Notes under the pieces: generated by a model
Databases searched by the model: none
What the model was told of the DNA's origin: nothing
What the model saw: the letters and a program-made list of their open reading frames with translations, nothing else
Translations under genes and position numbers: made by a program
NCBI GenBank assembly: GCA_964358855.1
Contig: CAYHQQ010000016.1
Location: 7,247-71,246 of the forward strand
Direction of reading: 5' to 3'
Length of the DNA stretch: 64,000 nt
From: UBA2396 sp038042175
GTDB taxonomy: Bacteria; Planctomycetota; Phycisphaerae; Phycisphaerales; UBA1924
In this document: positions 51,513 through 59,937 of the stretch, piece after piece
How positions within the stretch are numbered: the stretch's first letter is position 1
Layout of the letters: each line of letters opens with the position of its first letter

Positions 51513-51983
51513 TCAACCCCGTCGCACTCCGGCGACATGGGGCCTGGTCGTTGTGGCGCCCGGTGACGGATGGGGCGAGGGGTGGGGCGAGGGGTGGGGC
51601 GAAGGGAAGGGCGATGGTCGAGAGGACGTCGCGGGCGGGGGCGGCTGGCTGGCGGCGACGACGGTGGTCGCGAGCCTGGCCCCCGGCGGTCCGGCCGGAG
51701 CGCGTGCCCCGGGCGAGCTGCGGTTCTTGGCGGGTCCTGGCATCACGTCGCGTGGCCTGGCCTGGACGGGGTCGTCGTGGCGTGGCGTGTCGAATCCTTC
51801 GACCTGGGCCGCCGCCTCGTTCTCCCTCCGGATCGCCTCGTACACCTCTTTGCGGTGCACTGCGATCCTGGCCGGGGCCGAGATGCCAAGGCGGATCTTG
51901 TCGCCTCGCACATCCACGACCGTGATCTCGATCTCGTCTCCGATCATGATGGTCTCGTCGCGTTGACGACTCAGTACCAACAT
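51513..51983 (-). CDS. csrA: Carbon storage regulator CsrA with long C-terminal tail
   Basis: 156 residues. The first 60 are typical CsrA (MLVLSRQRDETIMIGDEIEI, VRGDKIRLGISAPARIAVHRKEVYEAI), including the RNA-binding Arg44-type residue and beta-swap core. Normal CsrA ends at about 60-75. Here a further 90 residues follow: Ala/Pro/Arg-rich, then an array of PSPFPSPHPSPHPSPHPSPG and a basic end. The coding sequence of the array is a GGGGC/GAG tandem repeat. CsrA is a translational regulator that binds GGA hairpins and is antagonised by FliW. It lies between fliW and the two flagellins. Confidence 0.93.
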   Translation of the reverse strand: MLVLSRQRDETIMIGDEIEITVVDVRGDKIRLGISAPARIAVHRKEVYEAIRRENEAAAQVEGFDTPRHDDPVQARPRDVMPGPAKNRSSPGARAPAGPPGARLATTVVAASQPPPPATSSRPSPFPSPHPSPHPSPHPSPGATTTRPHVAGVRRG

Positions 51984-52181
51984 GGTTAGTCTCCTTGGAA
52001 CGAACGCACCGAGTAGGGCGTGTAGCGGGTGTGTAGCGGCTCGGGGGGCAGATCGCCCGCGCCGGCTCGTAGCTGGATTGTTTCAGGCAGTAGTTCATCG
52101 TTGGCCGAGGGGCATCGGGCGCGAGGTGTCGCGACGAAGCGCCTGCGGAATCTCCGGCGAGCGAACGGGGCGAGGCTCGGC

Positions 52182-52637
52182 TCAGGCCGACATCGCCCTG
52201 GCCGCGGTTCTCTCTTCACCGACCGACACCAGGTGATGGCGGGTGGTCCAGCGCTTGTCGGCCAGGACGATCTGCTCGCCCTGCCTGGTCAGCGTGTTGA
52301 TCACGAGCGGGCCTTGCAGGTTCCCGGTGAGGGCCTGGTCGACCTTGTTCACGATCACAAAGACCTGGGCGTCGGCCAGCTGCTGGAGCGCGAGCTCCTG
52401 CATCTGCTCGGGCTTGATGGGCACCTCGTAGTCCTTGTAGAACATCGAGGGGTCGGTCACGACGAAAGCCAGCGAGGGCTCGTCGAGCGACTGCAGCCAG
52501 AGGAAGGCCGAGTCGTTGCCCGGCTCCAGGAGGCAGAATTGCTTCTGGCTCTGGAAGCCCAGGAGGCCCTTGGGGAAACTGATCACCCGGTCGTCCGGGA
52601 TCTCAACGGTACCAAATCGAGTCGTCCGCACAAGCAT
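52182..52637 (-). CDS. fliW: Flagellar assembly factor FliW
   Basis: 151 residues from ATG 52637; upstream Met codons are less likely because the family begins at MLVRTTRFGTVEIPDD. Motifs: VISFPKGLLGFQSQKQFCLLE, FLWLQSLDEPSLAFVVTDP, VFVIVNKVDQALTGNLQGPLVIN. FliW binds flagellin and CsrA in competition: free FliW sequesters CsrA allosterically, so flagellin translation starts once flagellin is exported. The gene is followed by csrA, the usual order in this circuit. Confidence 0.93.
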   Translation of the reverse strand: MLVRTTRFGTVEIPDDRVISFPKGLLGFQSQKQFCLLEPGNDSAFLWLQSLDEPSLAFVVTDPSMFYKDYEVPIKPEQMQELALQQLADAQVFVIVNKVDQALTGNLQGPLVINTLTRQGEQIVLADKRWTTRHHLVSVGEERTAARAMSA

Positions 52638-52797
52638 GAGTGCGCTCCGCGTCATTCGGCCAGACATCCAACCTTTGCCCGGCGGATCCCCGCCGGGTGA
52701 CATCCTGTCATCCCGCATCGCCGAGGCCGATCGGCGTGCGAGACCCTTTGCAATCCCGTCCGCCCGCTCTCGCGGGACGTCCGAGTTCAATCGACCG

Positions 52798-54855
52798 TCA
52801 CTGCAGGAAGTCGAGCAGCGTTCGCGTGAGCGTCGCCGAGCTTGACTGGTATCCCGCGGTGAGCTGTGCCTGGAGCTGGCTGAGGCGGGTGGCCGCCTCG
52901 GCGTAGTTCACATCCCTGAGATCGCTTCTGACGCTGGTGTCCACGAGTGTCTGATCCTCTTCGAGCTGCTGCGCCGAGTCCACACGCTGCTGGTAGCCGC
53001 CCACCAGACCTCGAACCTCGGTCAACCGATCGAGGTTCGCCGACATTCCCTCACTCGCAAGCGCGATGCCAGACGTGTCGTTGGCGTTGAGGGCGTCGCG
53101 AAGATCGATCAAATGTGTGAAAAGATTGTCCACGCGGACGGTGGCCGTGTCGGTTCCCACGAAGCTGCTGCTCGTGGAGTCGTACGCCCCGCCCATGAGG
53201 CCCAGGTCCGCCGCCGCCTGCGAGTTATTGAGCTGTCCCACGCTCACCGGGGAGGCGAACGCGGCGTTCTGGTTGATGACCAGCCCGTTGCCGTCGGCGG
53301 CCAGGCCCACCGAACAGTCGCCCGGCGCAAGTCCTGCCGTCGCAAGCTGTGCCGCGATTTGCGCGTTCATCGCCGTCAGGACGGTCTGGACCGTGGTCAT
53401 GTCGGCCGGGGTGAGGTCGATGGCGATCACCGTCGAGGCACCATCGCCCAGGGTGATCGAGAGGTCGCTGTTGAGGAGGGTCGTGGCGGTGCCGGTGGTC
53501 GGGTCGATGACGCCGTCGATGATCCGCACGCCCCTTCCGTCGTTGAAATCGCTCATCTGGGTCGTGCCCGAGAAGCTTCGGATGCCCAGGCGGGTCGCGG
53601 TCGAGGTGTTGCCGCTCACTTCCTCGATGGACATCGCCATCGCCCGGGTCCCGGCGACCTCGTTGAGCACGTCGATGCCGGTGCCCGCGTCGTTGATCAC
53701 CACGCGCACGCCCAGGTTCGTCCCCTCGATGCGATTGCGGATGTCCTGGAGCGTGGTCGCGCCCGAGAGGTCGACGTCGGCGAAGCCGCCCACGTTCTTC
53801 ACGCGGATCGTTCCAAGCGCCCCGCCCAGGCCCGTCATCGCCGAGACCGGCGTCGTCCAGGTCAGCTTTGCGTTCAGATCGACGCCCGAGGGCGTGGCCG
53901 ATGTGAAGGCGAAGGGCACCGCGGCGGTCAGACCCAGGTCCTGGGCGGTCACGCCCCCGGCGACCTCGCTGAACTGGAGGGATCCGCCGGCGACGACGTC
54001 GACGCTGAAGCCTGCGCCCGAGACCGACACGCCGCCGGGCCCCAGCACGGTGACGCTGTTGGTGGTCTCGTAGGCGCGGATGGCCTGGTTGAGTCTCTTG
54101 GTGATGTCGTCGGCGGTGTCGGCGCCCGTCAGATCGACCTGGACCTTGGTCCCGGCGTTGAAGCTGAACTCGAGGGTGCCCAGGGAGACGCCCAGCCCGC
54201 GTCCGCCGCTGAGGTCGGAGAGGCGGGTGCCGGCGGTGAGGTCGGGGTTGAAGTCGACATCACCCTTGACACGTCCGGAGGTCGAGCCGACGGGGTTGGT
54301 TCCCCCAAGCGTGATGGGCACGCTTCGTCCGAGGTTGATGTCGGTGACGATCCCGTTGCCCCGGGCCGTGAAGCGGTAGCCGCCGCGGAAGTGCTGGATG
54401 GGGTTCTGCCCGGGCTGATCGCCGCCCAGGATGTAACCGGCGGCGGACTGGCGCGTGGCCTGGGAGAGCATGCCGTCGAGGATGGACTGGACGATGGTCG
54501 CCTGGGCCGCCCGGTCGCCCGAGGAGAAGCCGGTGCCGACCATGTTGGACGCGATCTCCTGGGCGCTGAGCCCCAGGTCGTTGATCTCTGCGAGGGCGTT
54601 GTCGGCCTCGCCCAGGGCGGCCTGGGCGTGGCTGATGTTCCTGCTTCTCTGGACGGAGCGGTCGAGCTTGTCGTCGAGCACGCCGATGAGGGCGGCCCTG
54701 ACGGGGTCGTCGCTCACGCGGTTGACCATGCGGGCAGTCGAGAGCTGTTCCTGCACCTGGAGCAGCGCGAGCTGCGACTTGTTGATGCTCGAGAGCGAGA
54801 GCTGGGACCGCAGGGAGTTTGGAACTCGGGCCAGGCCCGGGGGGATGGTGCTCAT
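52798..54855 (-). CDS. flgL: Flagellar hook-associated protein FlgL (enlarged)
   Basis: 685 residues, about twice the length of the enterobacterial protein. The N-terminal LRSQLSLSSINKSQLALLQVQEQLSTARMVNRVSDDPVRA and C-terminal LRDVNYAEAATRLSQLQAQLTAGYQSSSATLTRTLLDFL are flagellin-like D0/D1 helices of HAP3. The central 450 residues hold at least two related domains of the flagellin-hook IN motif type (DLTGADTADDITKRLNQAI; DLSGATTLQDIRNRIEGTNLGV). It is the junction between hook and filament. It follows flgK and precedes fliW. Confidence 0.92.
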   Translation of the reverse strand: MSTIPPGLARVPNSLRSQLSLSSINKSQLALLQVQEQLSTARMVNRVSDDPVRAALIGVLDDKLDRSVQRSRNISHAQAALGEADNALAEINDLGLSAQEIASNMVGTGFSSGDRAAQATIVQSILDGMLSQATRQSAAGYILGGDQPGQNPIQHFRGGYRFTARGNGIVTDINLGRSVPITLGGTNPVGSTSGRVKGDVDFNPDLTAGTRLSDLSGGRGLGVSLGTLEFSFNAGTKVQVDLTGADTADDITKRLNQAIRAYETTNSVTVLGPGGVSVSGAGFSVDVVAGGSLQFSEVAGGVTAQDLGLTAAVPFAFTSATPSGVDLNAKLTWTTPVSAMTGLGGALGTIRVKNVGGFADVDLSGATTLQDIRNRIEGTNLGVRVVINDAGTGIDVLNEVAGTRAMAMSIEEVSGNTSTATRLGIRSFSGTTQMSDFNDGRGVRIIDGVIDPTTGTATTLLNSDLSITLGDGASTVIAIDLTPADMTTVQTVLTAMNAQIAAQLATAGLAPGDCSVGLAADGNGLVINQNAAFASPVSVGQLNNSQAAADLGLMGGAYDSTSSSFVGTDTATVRVDNLFTHLIDLRDALNANDTSGIALASEGMSANLDRLTEVRGLVGGYQQRVDSAQQLEEDQTLVDTSVRSDLRDVNYAEAATRLSQLQAQLTAGYQSSSATLTRTLLDFLQ

Positions 54856-54901
54856 GGGATCGTGCTCGGAGTTGGGCTCGTGCGGAGTTTCATGGTGGTC
54901 A

Positions 54902-56635
54902 TCAGATCAGGTTCATCAGGGTCTGCATCATCTGGTCGGCGACGGCGATGAGTTTGGCGGCGCCCTGGTACTGGCGCTGGAAGGACAGGAGGTTGATGCT
55001 CTCCTCGTCGGAGCTCACGCCGCTGATCGCCGAACGCTGGTTCTCGAGGCTCTGACGCACGTCCGAGGCCGCCCGCGCGTCCGACATCGCCGACGCGGAC
55101 TTCACGCCGATCGCCTGGGAGGTGTCGCGCCAGGAGTCGGTGATCGAACGCCCGTTGAGGGCCGAGAGGGCCTTGGAGGAGAGGTCCTTGATCGCCAGGG
55201 CCGTCCCGTTCTCGACGAGCGAGCCGTTGTCCAGGCGTCCGACATTGAGCCCCGAGGGATCGGAGATCAGGTCGTCGCGGACGCCGATGTCGGAGCCCTT
55301 GGTGCCCGAGAAGTAGCTGTTGACGCCCATGACGGCCAGTGCGCCCGAGCTGTCGTCGCTGAAGGCGAACGTCGATCCGCTGGCGGCGGTGATCTGGAGC
55401 TTGCCGTCGCTGGTGAAGGTGGCCGAGAGGCCCGGCACGCTGGCGATGGCGGCGCGGATCGACTCGGGGGTCGAGTCGTCGGCGGTTCCGGGAAGGCCGG
55501 CGTTGTTGATGCCATCGAGGTCGACGTTGATGCGGACGCTCTCGAAGGTGCCCGAAGCCTCGTCCCTGACAGTGATGTTGAAGCCGCCATTGACCGCGGC
55601 GAAGGGGAGCCCGGCGAAGGTCGAGTTGGCGGGATCGTTGAGGGGGAGGGTGCGGTCGCCGGTGGCGATGGCGAGGGTGCCGGTGGTGGCGGTGAGTCCG
55701 GCGGCGTTGGAGCCGGTGGAGTGGAGCTTGTTGACCTCGAAGATGAGCTGCGACGAGATTCTGTCGAGGGCGGCGATGGAGTCGTCGACCGCCTGGGTGC
55801 GACCTGAGAGCATCGCGCCGATCTGCCCCGACTCTGGAATGATGGCGGCGCCGGGGTCGCGCGTCTGCACGGTGATCGTGGTGGCGCCGTTGACAGTCTG
55901 CCTGGAGGACGTGAGGCCCATCGAGCGCGTGCCCATCACGATGGGCGTGCTGCCGACCAGGAGGCTCACGCCTTCGCGCCCGCGATCCACGATGTTCACG
56001 TCCATCAGCTGTGAGAGGTCCGCGATCGCCTTGTCGCGCTGGTCGCGAAGGCTCGACGCCTCGGCCCCGCCGACCTCGGCCGCCGAGATCTGCCCGTTAA
56101 GCCCCGCGATCTGCTGCATGAGCCCCTCGGCCTGGCTGACCGAGGCGCCGATCTGTCCGTCGAGCTGGTCGCGGAGCTCCGAGAGGCTGGTGCGCTGACG
56201 CCGGATGAACGAGGCGAGCTTGTCGCCCTGCTGGACGACCGAGGCGGAGCTCTTGGTGAGGTTGGCGCGCTCGGACCAGGTGTTGAAGAACGAGCTGAGC
56301 TCGCTTGAGAGGTCGTGGTCGGAGAGCTCGCCGATGGTCGCCTCGACGGTGCTGAAGACGTTGGCGTTGTGCTGGGCGGCCGACTCGCGCGAAAGCCCGG
56401 TGTACAGACGGCTCTGGAGGGCCGAATCGACCTGGCGGCGGACCGAGTCGGTGAGCACGCCCCGCCCGATGGCGATGCCGCCTTGCGAGGGCCCGCCCAT
56501 GGGCGAGAAGGACGCGCGCTGGCGCGAGTATCCCGGGGTCGCCGAGTTGGCGAGGTTGTTGCCGGCGATCTGGAGGCCGATCTGGCTTGCGGTCAGGGCC
56601 GATTGGCCGATCAGGATTGCCGAGTTGAGGCTCAT
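54902..56635 (-). CDS. flgK: Flagellar hook-associated protein FlgK
   Basis: 577 residues. N-terminus SLNSAILIGQSALTASQIGLQIAGNNLANSATPGYSRQRA is the conserved rod/hook motif; a coiled-coil stretch (120-180) and the central domain follow, then the C-terminal EESINLLSFQRQYQGAAKLIAVADQMMQTLMNLI. HAP1 caps the hook before FlgL is added. Between flgN (upstream, 22 bases) and flgL (46 bases). Confidence 0.95.
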   Translation of the reverse strand: MSLNSAILIGQSALTASQIGLQIAGNNLANSATPGYSRQRASFSPMGGPSQGGIAIGRGVLTDSVRRQVDSALQSRLYTGLSRESAAQHNANVFSTVEATIGELSDHDLSSELSSFFNTWSERANLTKSSASVVQQGDKLASFIRRQRTSLSELRDQLDGQIGASVSQAEGLMQQIAGLNGQISAAEVGGAEASSLRDQRDKAIADLSQLMDVNIVDRGREGVSLLVGSTPIVMGTRSMGLTSSRQTVNGATTITVQTRDPGAAIIPESGQIGAMLSGRTQAVDDSIAALDRISSQLIFEVNKLHSTGSNAAGLTATTGTLAIATGDRTLPLNDPANSTFAGLPFAAVNGGFNITVRDEASGTFESVRINVDLDGINNAGLPGTADDSTPESIRAAIASVPGLSATFTSDGKLQITAASGSTFAFSDDSSGALAVMGVNSYFSGTKGSDIGVRDDLISDPSGLNVGRLDNGSLVENGTALAIKDLSSKALSALNGRSITDSWRDTSQAIGVKSASAMSDARAASDVRQSLENQRSAISGVSSDEESINLLSFQRQYQGAAKLIAVADQMMQTLMNLI

Positions 56636-56657
56636 CGAGTATCCCCTTGGGGCATCT

Positions 56658-57179
56658 TCAGGAACGCAAATCCAGTGCCGTTGTGACCGCGGTGGAGGTG
56701 TCGACCAGTCCGCGGCGTCCGTAGGTGCCGGCGTGGGAGAGGGTGCGAGCGATCTGTCGCATAACGCCCTCGATGTGGGCCGCGAGCGACTGGGCCGCGG
56801 ACTTGAGCGTCGATTGCTCGCTCTGGCAGGCGGACATCACGCCCCGCAACGAGGTTGCCATGGCCAGGAGCGACTCGCGCTGGTCCTTGGGCGCGTGCTG
56901 GGCGAGCGCAGAGAGCGTGATGGGGGTGGCGCCGGTCCAGCGTCCGGTATCAGAGATCGTGTTGACCAGCACCCGGCGCCGGTCTTCAAGGGCCGAGATG
57001 GCGCGAAGTGCCGCGAGTTGGAGCTCGCCGATGCGCGCCAGGCGTGAGGGGTCGGCGGCGCGGATCGCCTCGCGCTGGGCGAGCAGGAGCCCGTGGAACG
57101 CGGTGTACTGCTCGTGGAGGCCGGTGAGAATGGCCGAAAGCTCGCCGGCGAGGGCGAGCGAGAGCGGTGTGATGCTCAT
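56658..57179 (-). CDS. flgN: FlgN-type flagellar export chaperone
   Basis: 173 residues, almost wholly helical. LSAILTGLHEQYTAFHGLLLAQREAIRAADPSRLARIGELQ and ISALEDRRRVLVNTISDTGRW match FlgN, whose length and helix pattern it shares. FlgN chaperones FlgK and FlgL to the flagellar export gate, and it lies directly before both. Its ATG overlaps the stop of the rod-binding gene (ATGA). Confidence 0.82.
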   Translation of the reverse strand: MSITPLSLALAGELSAILTGLHEQYTAFHGLLLAQREAIRAADPSRLARIGELQLAALRAISALEDRRRVLVNTISDTGRWTGATPITLSALAQHAPKDQRESLLAMATSLRGVMSACQSEQSTLKSAAQSLAAHIEGVMRQIARTLSHAGTYGRRGLVDTSTAVTTALDLRS

Positions 57180-57598
57180 GGGGCGGGCTCCTGCCTGGTG
57201 GCCGCGGCCTTCGATTTCTCGGCGGCCTTGAGCAGGTCCTGCGTCACGCGATCAACCAGGGGCCACCTTGACGACTTCACCACGCGCTGGGCGATGTCGG
57301 CGTCCATCAGGGCGCGAAACTGCTTCTCGCCCGAGGATGGAGCGAAGGGGCCCGCGGCGGAGTTGCTCTCGCGGAGCTGCTTGAGGATCGGCTGCACGAA
57401 CGTGATCGCCACGAACTGCTCGGCCGACTCGCGGGTCTGTGCTTCCTTGGACCTGGCCGCCATCCCGGGCCTGGTGCTCGAGCGGGCCATGACGGCGGCG
57501 AACGACTCCTGTCCGCGGGTGAGCGGATCGGGGAGCGTGGTGATCCGGGCGCCGCCGGTGTCGGTGGGAATGAGAGAACGAACTCCGTTCGTATCCAT
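57176..57598 (-). CDS. flgJ: Rod-binding FlgJ N-terminal-domain protein
   Basis: 140 residues from ATG 57598, chosen because GGAGGG lies seven bases upstream; a longer frame to 57706 has no ribosome site. ESAEQFVAITFVQPILKQLRESN and FRALMDADIAQRVVKSSRWPLVDRVTQDLL are the rod-binding domain of FlgJ. The C-terminal peptidoglycan hydrolase domain of enterobacterial FlgJ is absent, which is common outside the gammaproteobacteria. It helps rod assembly through the cell wall; a separate hydrolase must exist. Confidence 0.85.
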   Translation of the reverse strand: MDTNGVRSLIPTDTGGARITTLPDPLTRGQESFAAVMARSSTRPGMAARSKEAQTRESAEQFVAITFVQPILKQLRESNSAAGPFAPSSGEKQFRALMDADIAQRVVKSSRWPLVDRVTQDLLKAAEKSKAAATRQEPAP

Positions 57599-57758
57599 AT
57601 AGAGGCCCTCCATGGCCTTGGTCCGGCTCTGCATCGGCGATTTGTGCCGATCGACAGAGATCTGGGCGGTGAGCGGGGTTGTCGTTGGGCTTGGTCCGAA
57701 AAGCATTCGGCCGATCTTGCGCTGTTGCGCTCTGGCGGTCCATCGAGTCCCAGGTGGG

Positions 57759-58835
57759 TTATTCCATGACGAGCTTGGCGTGCAGGCGTCCGGTCTTGTG
57801 CAGCAGCTGGAGCACCTCGATCTGCTGCGACGGCGGGATGTCGAGCTGCTTGAACGCTCCCATCAGGTCGGCCAGACGCGCCTGCTCTTTCGGCCGATTG
57901 TGCGTGTCGATCTTCACGTAACGGCTCCGTTCCACCAGGGGGTCCAGAGCGGTGGGCTTGGGGGCCGGGATCGTCGTGGTGATCACCAGGTCCTTGTGGC
58001 TGATGATGCCCGGGCTGATCTCGACGTCGCCGGTGACGACGATCACGCCCGAACGCTGGTTGCAAATCACGACCGCGGCCAGTTCCAGGAGCGACGTGGG
58101 CACCGGGGCGGACATCACCGTGTCGATGAACTTGGCCTTGCTCACCCGCTCGTGCTCGGGGATGGTTACCCGGACGGTGCGCTCATCGATCGCGAAAGCG
58201 ATGGCGGGCCCCTGCGGCTGGGCGTTCTCGTTGATAACCGAGGCGAGGATCTTGCAGGCCGACCAGCCCGCGACCTGCGGGTCGATCACCAGATCGAAGG
58301 TCGATTCGACGGGCATGGTGGGCAGATCGCGGATGATCCGGGCGCCGTCGCGGACCTTGCCGGTGGTGGAGATGGACGGGTCTTCGAGCTCGACCTTGCC
58401 CGCGGCGATCGCGTAGGTCACCCCGCCCGGGCGCGGTTCGGTGAGGGGTGTCAGGTAGAGGACGCCCCCCTTGATGCTGCTGGCGCCACCGATCACGGTG
58501 ACGGTCACATCGTACTTATCGTCGGCCCGGGCCGCGACGGCGGGGGTGACGCAGGTGACCATGACCAGTGCGGAGGACTTGAAGGGCGACAACTCCCGGA
58601 GGTCGCCGGTGGGGTTGAAGTTATTCTCAAGCACCCTGGCGAGCGGGCGGGCCAAGGGGGCGTCCTTGCCGCTGTCGCCCGTGCCCGGCAGCCCCATCAC
58701 GAGCCCGAGGCCCTGAAGGATGGACTCACCCTGCCCCTTGATGTGGGTCAGTTCCTTGACCGTCGTGTCGGCCGATGCGCCGAACATGCAGCTGGCGGCA
58801 AGAAATGCGGGCAGAAATCGGCAAGCGATGCGCAT
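57759..58835 (-). CDS. flgI: Flagellar P-ring protein FlgI
   Basis: 358 residues from ATG 58835. Signal peptide MRIACRFLPAFLAASCMFGASA, then VKELTHIKGQGESILQGLGLVMGLPGTGDSG, the family hallmark, ALVMVTCVTPAVAARADDKYDVTVTVIGGASSIKGGVLYLTPL, SVINENAQPQGPAIAFAIDERTVRV and the C-terminal LMGAFKQLDIPPSQQIEVLQLL. FlgI forms the periplasmic P-ring around the rod. It is the first gene of the visible flagellar cluster. flgH (L-ring) and flgA are not beside it. Confidence 0.94.
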   Translation of the reverse strand: MRIACRFLPAFLAASCMFGASADTTVKELTHIKGQGESILQGLGLVMGLPGTGDSGKDAPLARPLARVLENNFNPTGDLRELSPFKSSALVMVTCVTPAVAARADDKYDVTVTVIGGASSIKGGVLYLTPLTEPRPGGVTYAIAAGKVELEDPSISTTGKVRDGARIIRDLPTMPVESTFDLVIDPQVAGWSACKILASVINENAQPQGPAIAFAIDERTVRVTIPEHERVSKAKFIDTVMSAPVPTSLLELAAVVICNQRSGVIVVTGDVEISPGIISHKDLVITTTIPAPKPTALDPLVERSRYVKIDTHNRPKEQARLADLMGAFKQLDIPPSQQIEVLQLLHKTGRLHAKLVME

Positions 58836-58886
58836 CGAGGGGCTCCTTGGACGAGGAACCCAACGCAACGCCGGTGCCAGAGGAGA

Positions 58887-59043
58887 GTTGAGCAGGGTGC
58901 TGGACTGAGGACTGAGGGAAAGGCTCGTGCTGGGTGCTGGGTGCTGCGTGCTGCGTGGTCGACTTACGACGCAGCACGCAGAACGCAGCACCCAGCACCT
59001 GTCCTTTTGCTCCCTCAGTCCTCAGTCCTGTTCACTGTTCAAC
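58887..59043. repeat. Large nested palindromic element between truB and flgI
   Basis: 157 bases self-complementary from end to end: outer arms GGACTGAGGACTGAGGGA and complement, inner arms GTGCTGGGTGCTGGGTGCTG-type and complement around a GTCGAC centre. Both outer boundaries read GTTGA inward. The truB stop codon (59032-59034) lies within the right boundary. Confidence 0.9.
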
Positions 59044-59742
59044 TTCTTGCGCCAGCAGATCGTTCTGCGTCATCGCCTCCGGCAGACTGGCCATCGTGCG
59101 CGCCTCCTCGATCACAAAGCGGCCGACGCGGGTGCGTCGAAGGGCGGCCAGGGTGCCGCCGGTCCCCAGGGCGACACCCAGGTCGCGGGCGAGCGAGCGG
59201 ATGTACGTTCCCTTGCCGCAGCGGATGGCAATCGTGAGCGTCGGCCACTCGTACGCGAGCACGCGAAGCTCGTGGATCTGCACGGGCCTTGGCTTGAGTT
59301 CGACGGGCTTGCCGGCTCGCGCCAGGTCGTAGGCCCGCTGTCCGTCGACGTGGATCGCGCTGTAGATGGGCGGGGTTTGCATGACCGTTCCGGTGAATCG
59401 AGGAAGAATGGCCTCGATCGCCTCACGCGTGGGTGGGCTCGGCACGTCGACTTTTCGGCGGACACCCTCGGCGTCGTCGGTGTCGGTGAAGGCCGAGAGG
59501 TCGATGGTCGTCTCGTATCCCTTCTCCCCGTCCATGATCTCCCCGCACAGGCGGGTGCAGGAGCCGACGAGGATGACCAGGACCCCCGAGGCGAGCGGGT
59601 CCAGGGTGCCGCCGTGCCCGACCTTGACGCGCTTTGGCGCCCCACCGCGTTTGAGTCGCCAGCGGATGTTGGCGCAGATGTTCATGGAGGTGGGCCCCAG
59701 AGGCTTGTCGATGACGAGGATGCCTGAGGGAGCGGGTGCCAC
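59032..59742 (-). CDS. truB: tRNA pseudouridine(55) synthase TruB
   Basis: 236 residues from GTG 59742; this start gives MAPAPSGILVIDKPLGPTS, which matches family N-termini and puts the catalytic Asp in GHGGTLDPLASGVLV at residue 48. KGYETTIDLSAFTDTDD, TGTVMQTPPIYSAIHVDGQRAYDLAR and RCGKGTYIRSLARDLG follow. It makes pseudouridine at position 55 of tRNA. The C-terminal PUA-like domain is short or absent. The last codons lie in a palindromic element. PsuG at 34093 would salvage the product when RNA decays. Confidence 0.93.
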   Translation of the reverse strand: MAPAPSGILVIDKPLGPTSMNICANIRWRLKRGGAPKRVKVGHGGTLDPLASGVLVILVGSCTRLCGEIMDGEKGYETTIDLSAFTDTDDAEGVRRKVDVPSPPTREAIEAILPRFTGTVMQTPPIYSAIHVDGQRAYDLARAGKPVELKPRPVQIHELRVLAYEWPTLTIAIRCGKGTYIRSLARDLGVALGTGGTLAALRRTRVGRFVIEEARTMASLPEAMTQNDLLAQEVEQ

Positions 59743-59937
59743 GGGGAAGCGTAACGCCGCGGGTGCGATTGGGCGTTTGGGGGATGTCCGAATCGCCAAA
59801 ATCCAACACGAGGAGCCCAATACATGCGATCGTTTGACGAACGGGGCACACCTTGGTGGGTGGTTCGTGCTAGGCTGCTCACCAATACGCGATAGAACCC
59901 GCCACACGTCGGCGGGTCCAACCCAAGCCCACACCGA

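Noticed and set aside
51550..51625. GGGGCGAGGG tandem repeat as an independent repeat element
   Set aside because: It is the coding sequence of the PSPH array in csrA, read on the opposite strand.
48041..58835. Sigma-54 (-24/-12) promoters in the flagellar cluster
   Set aside because: rpoN is in the window, but no GG-N10-GC element with good flanks was found ahead of flgI or the flagellins.
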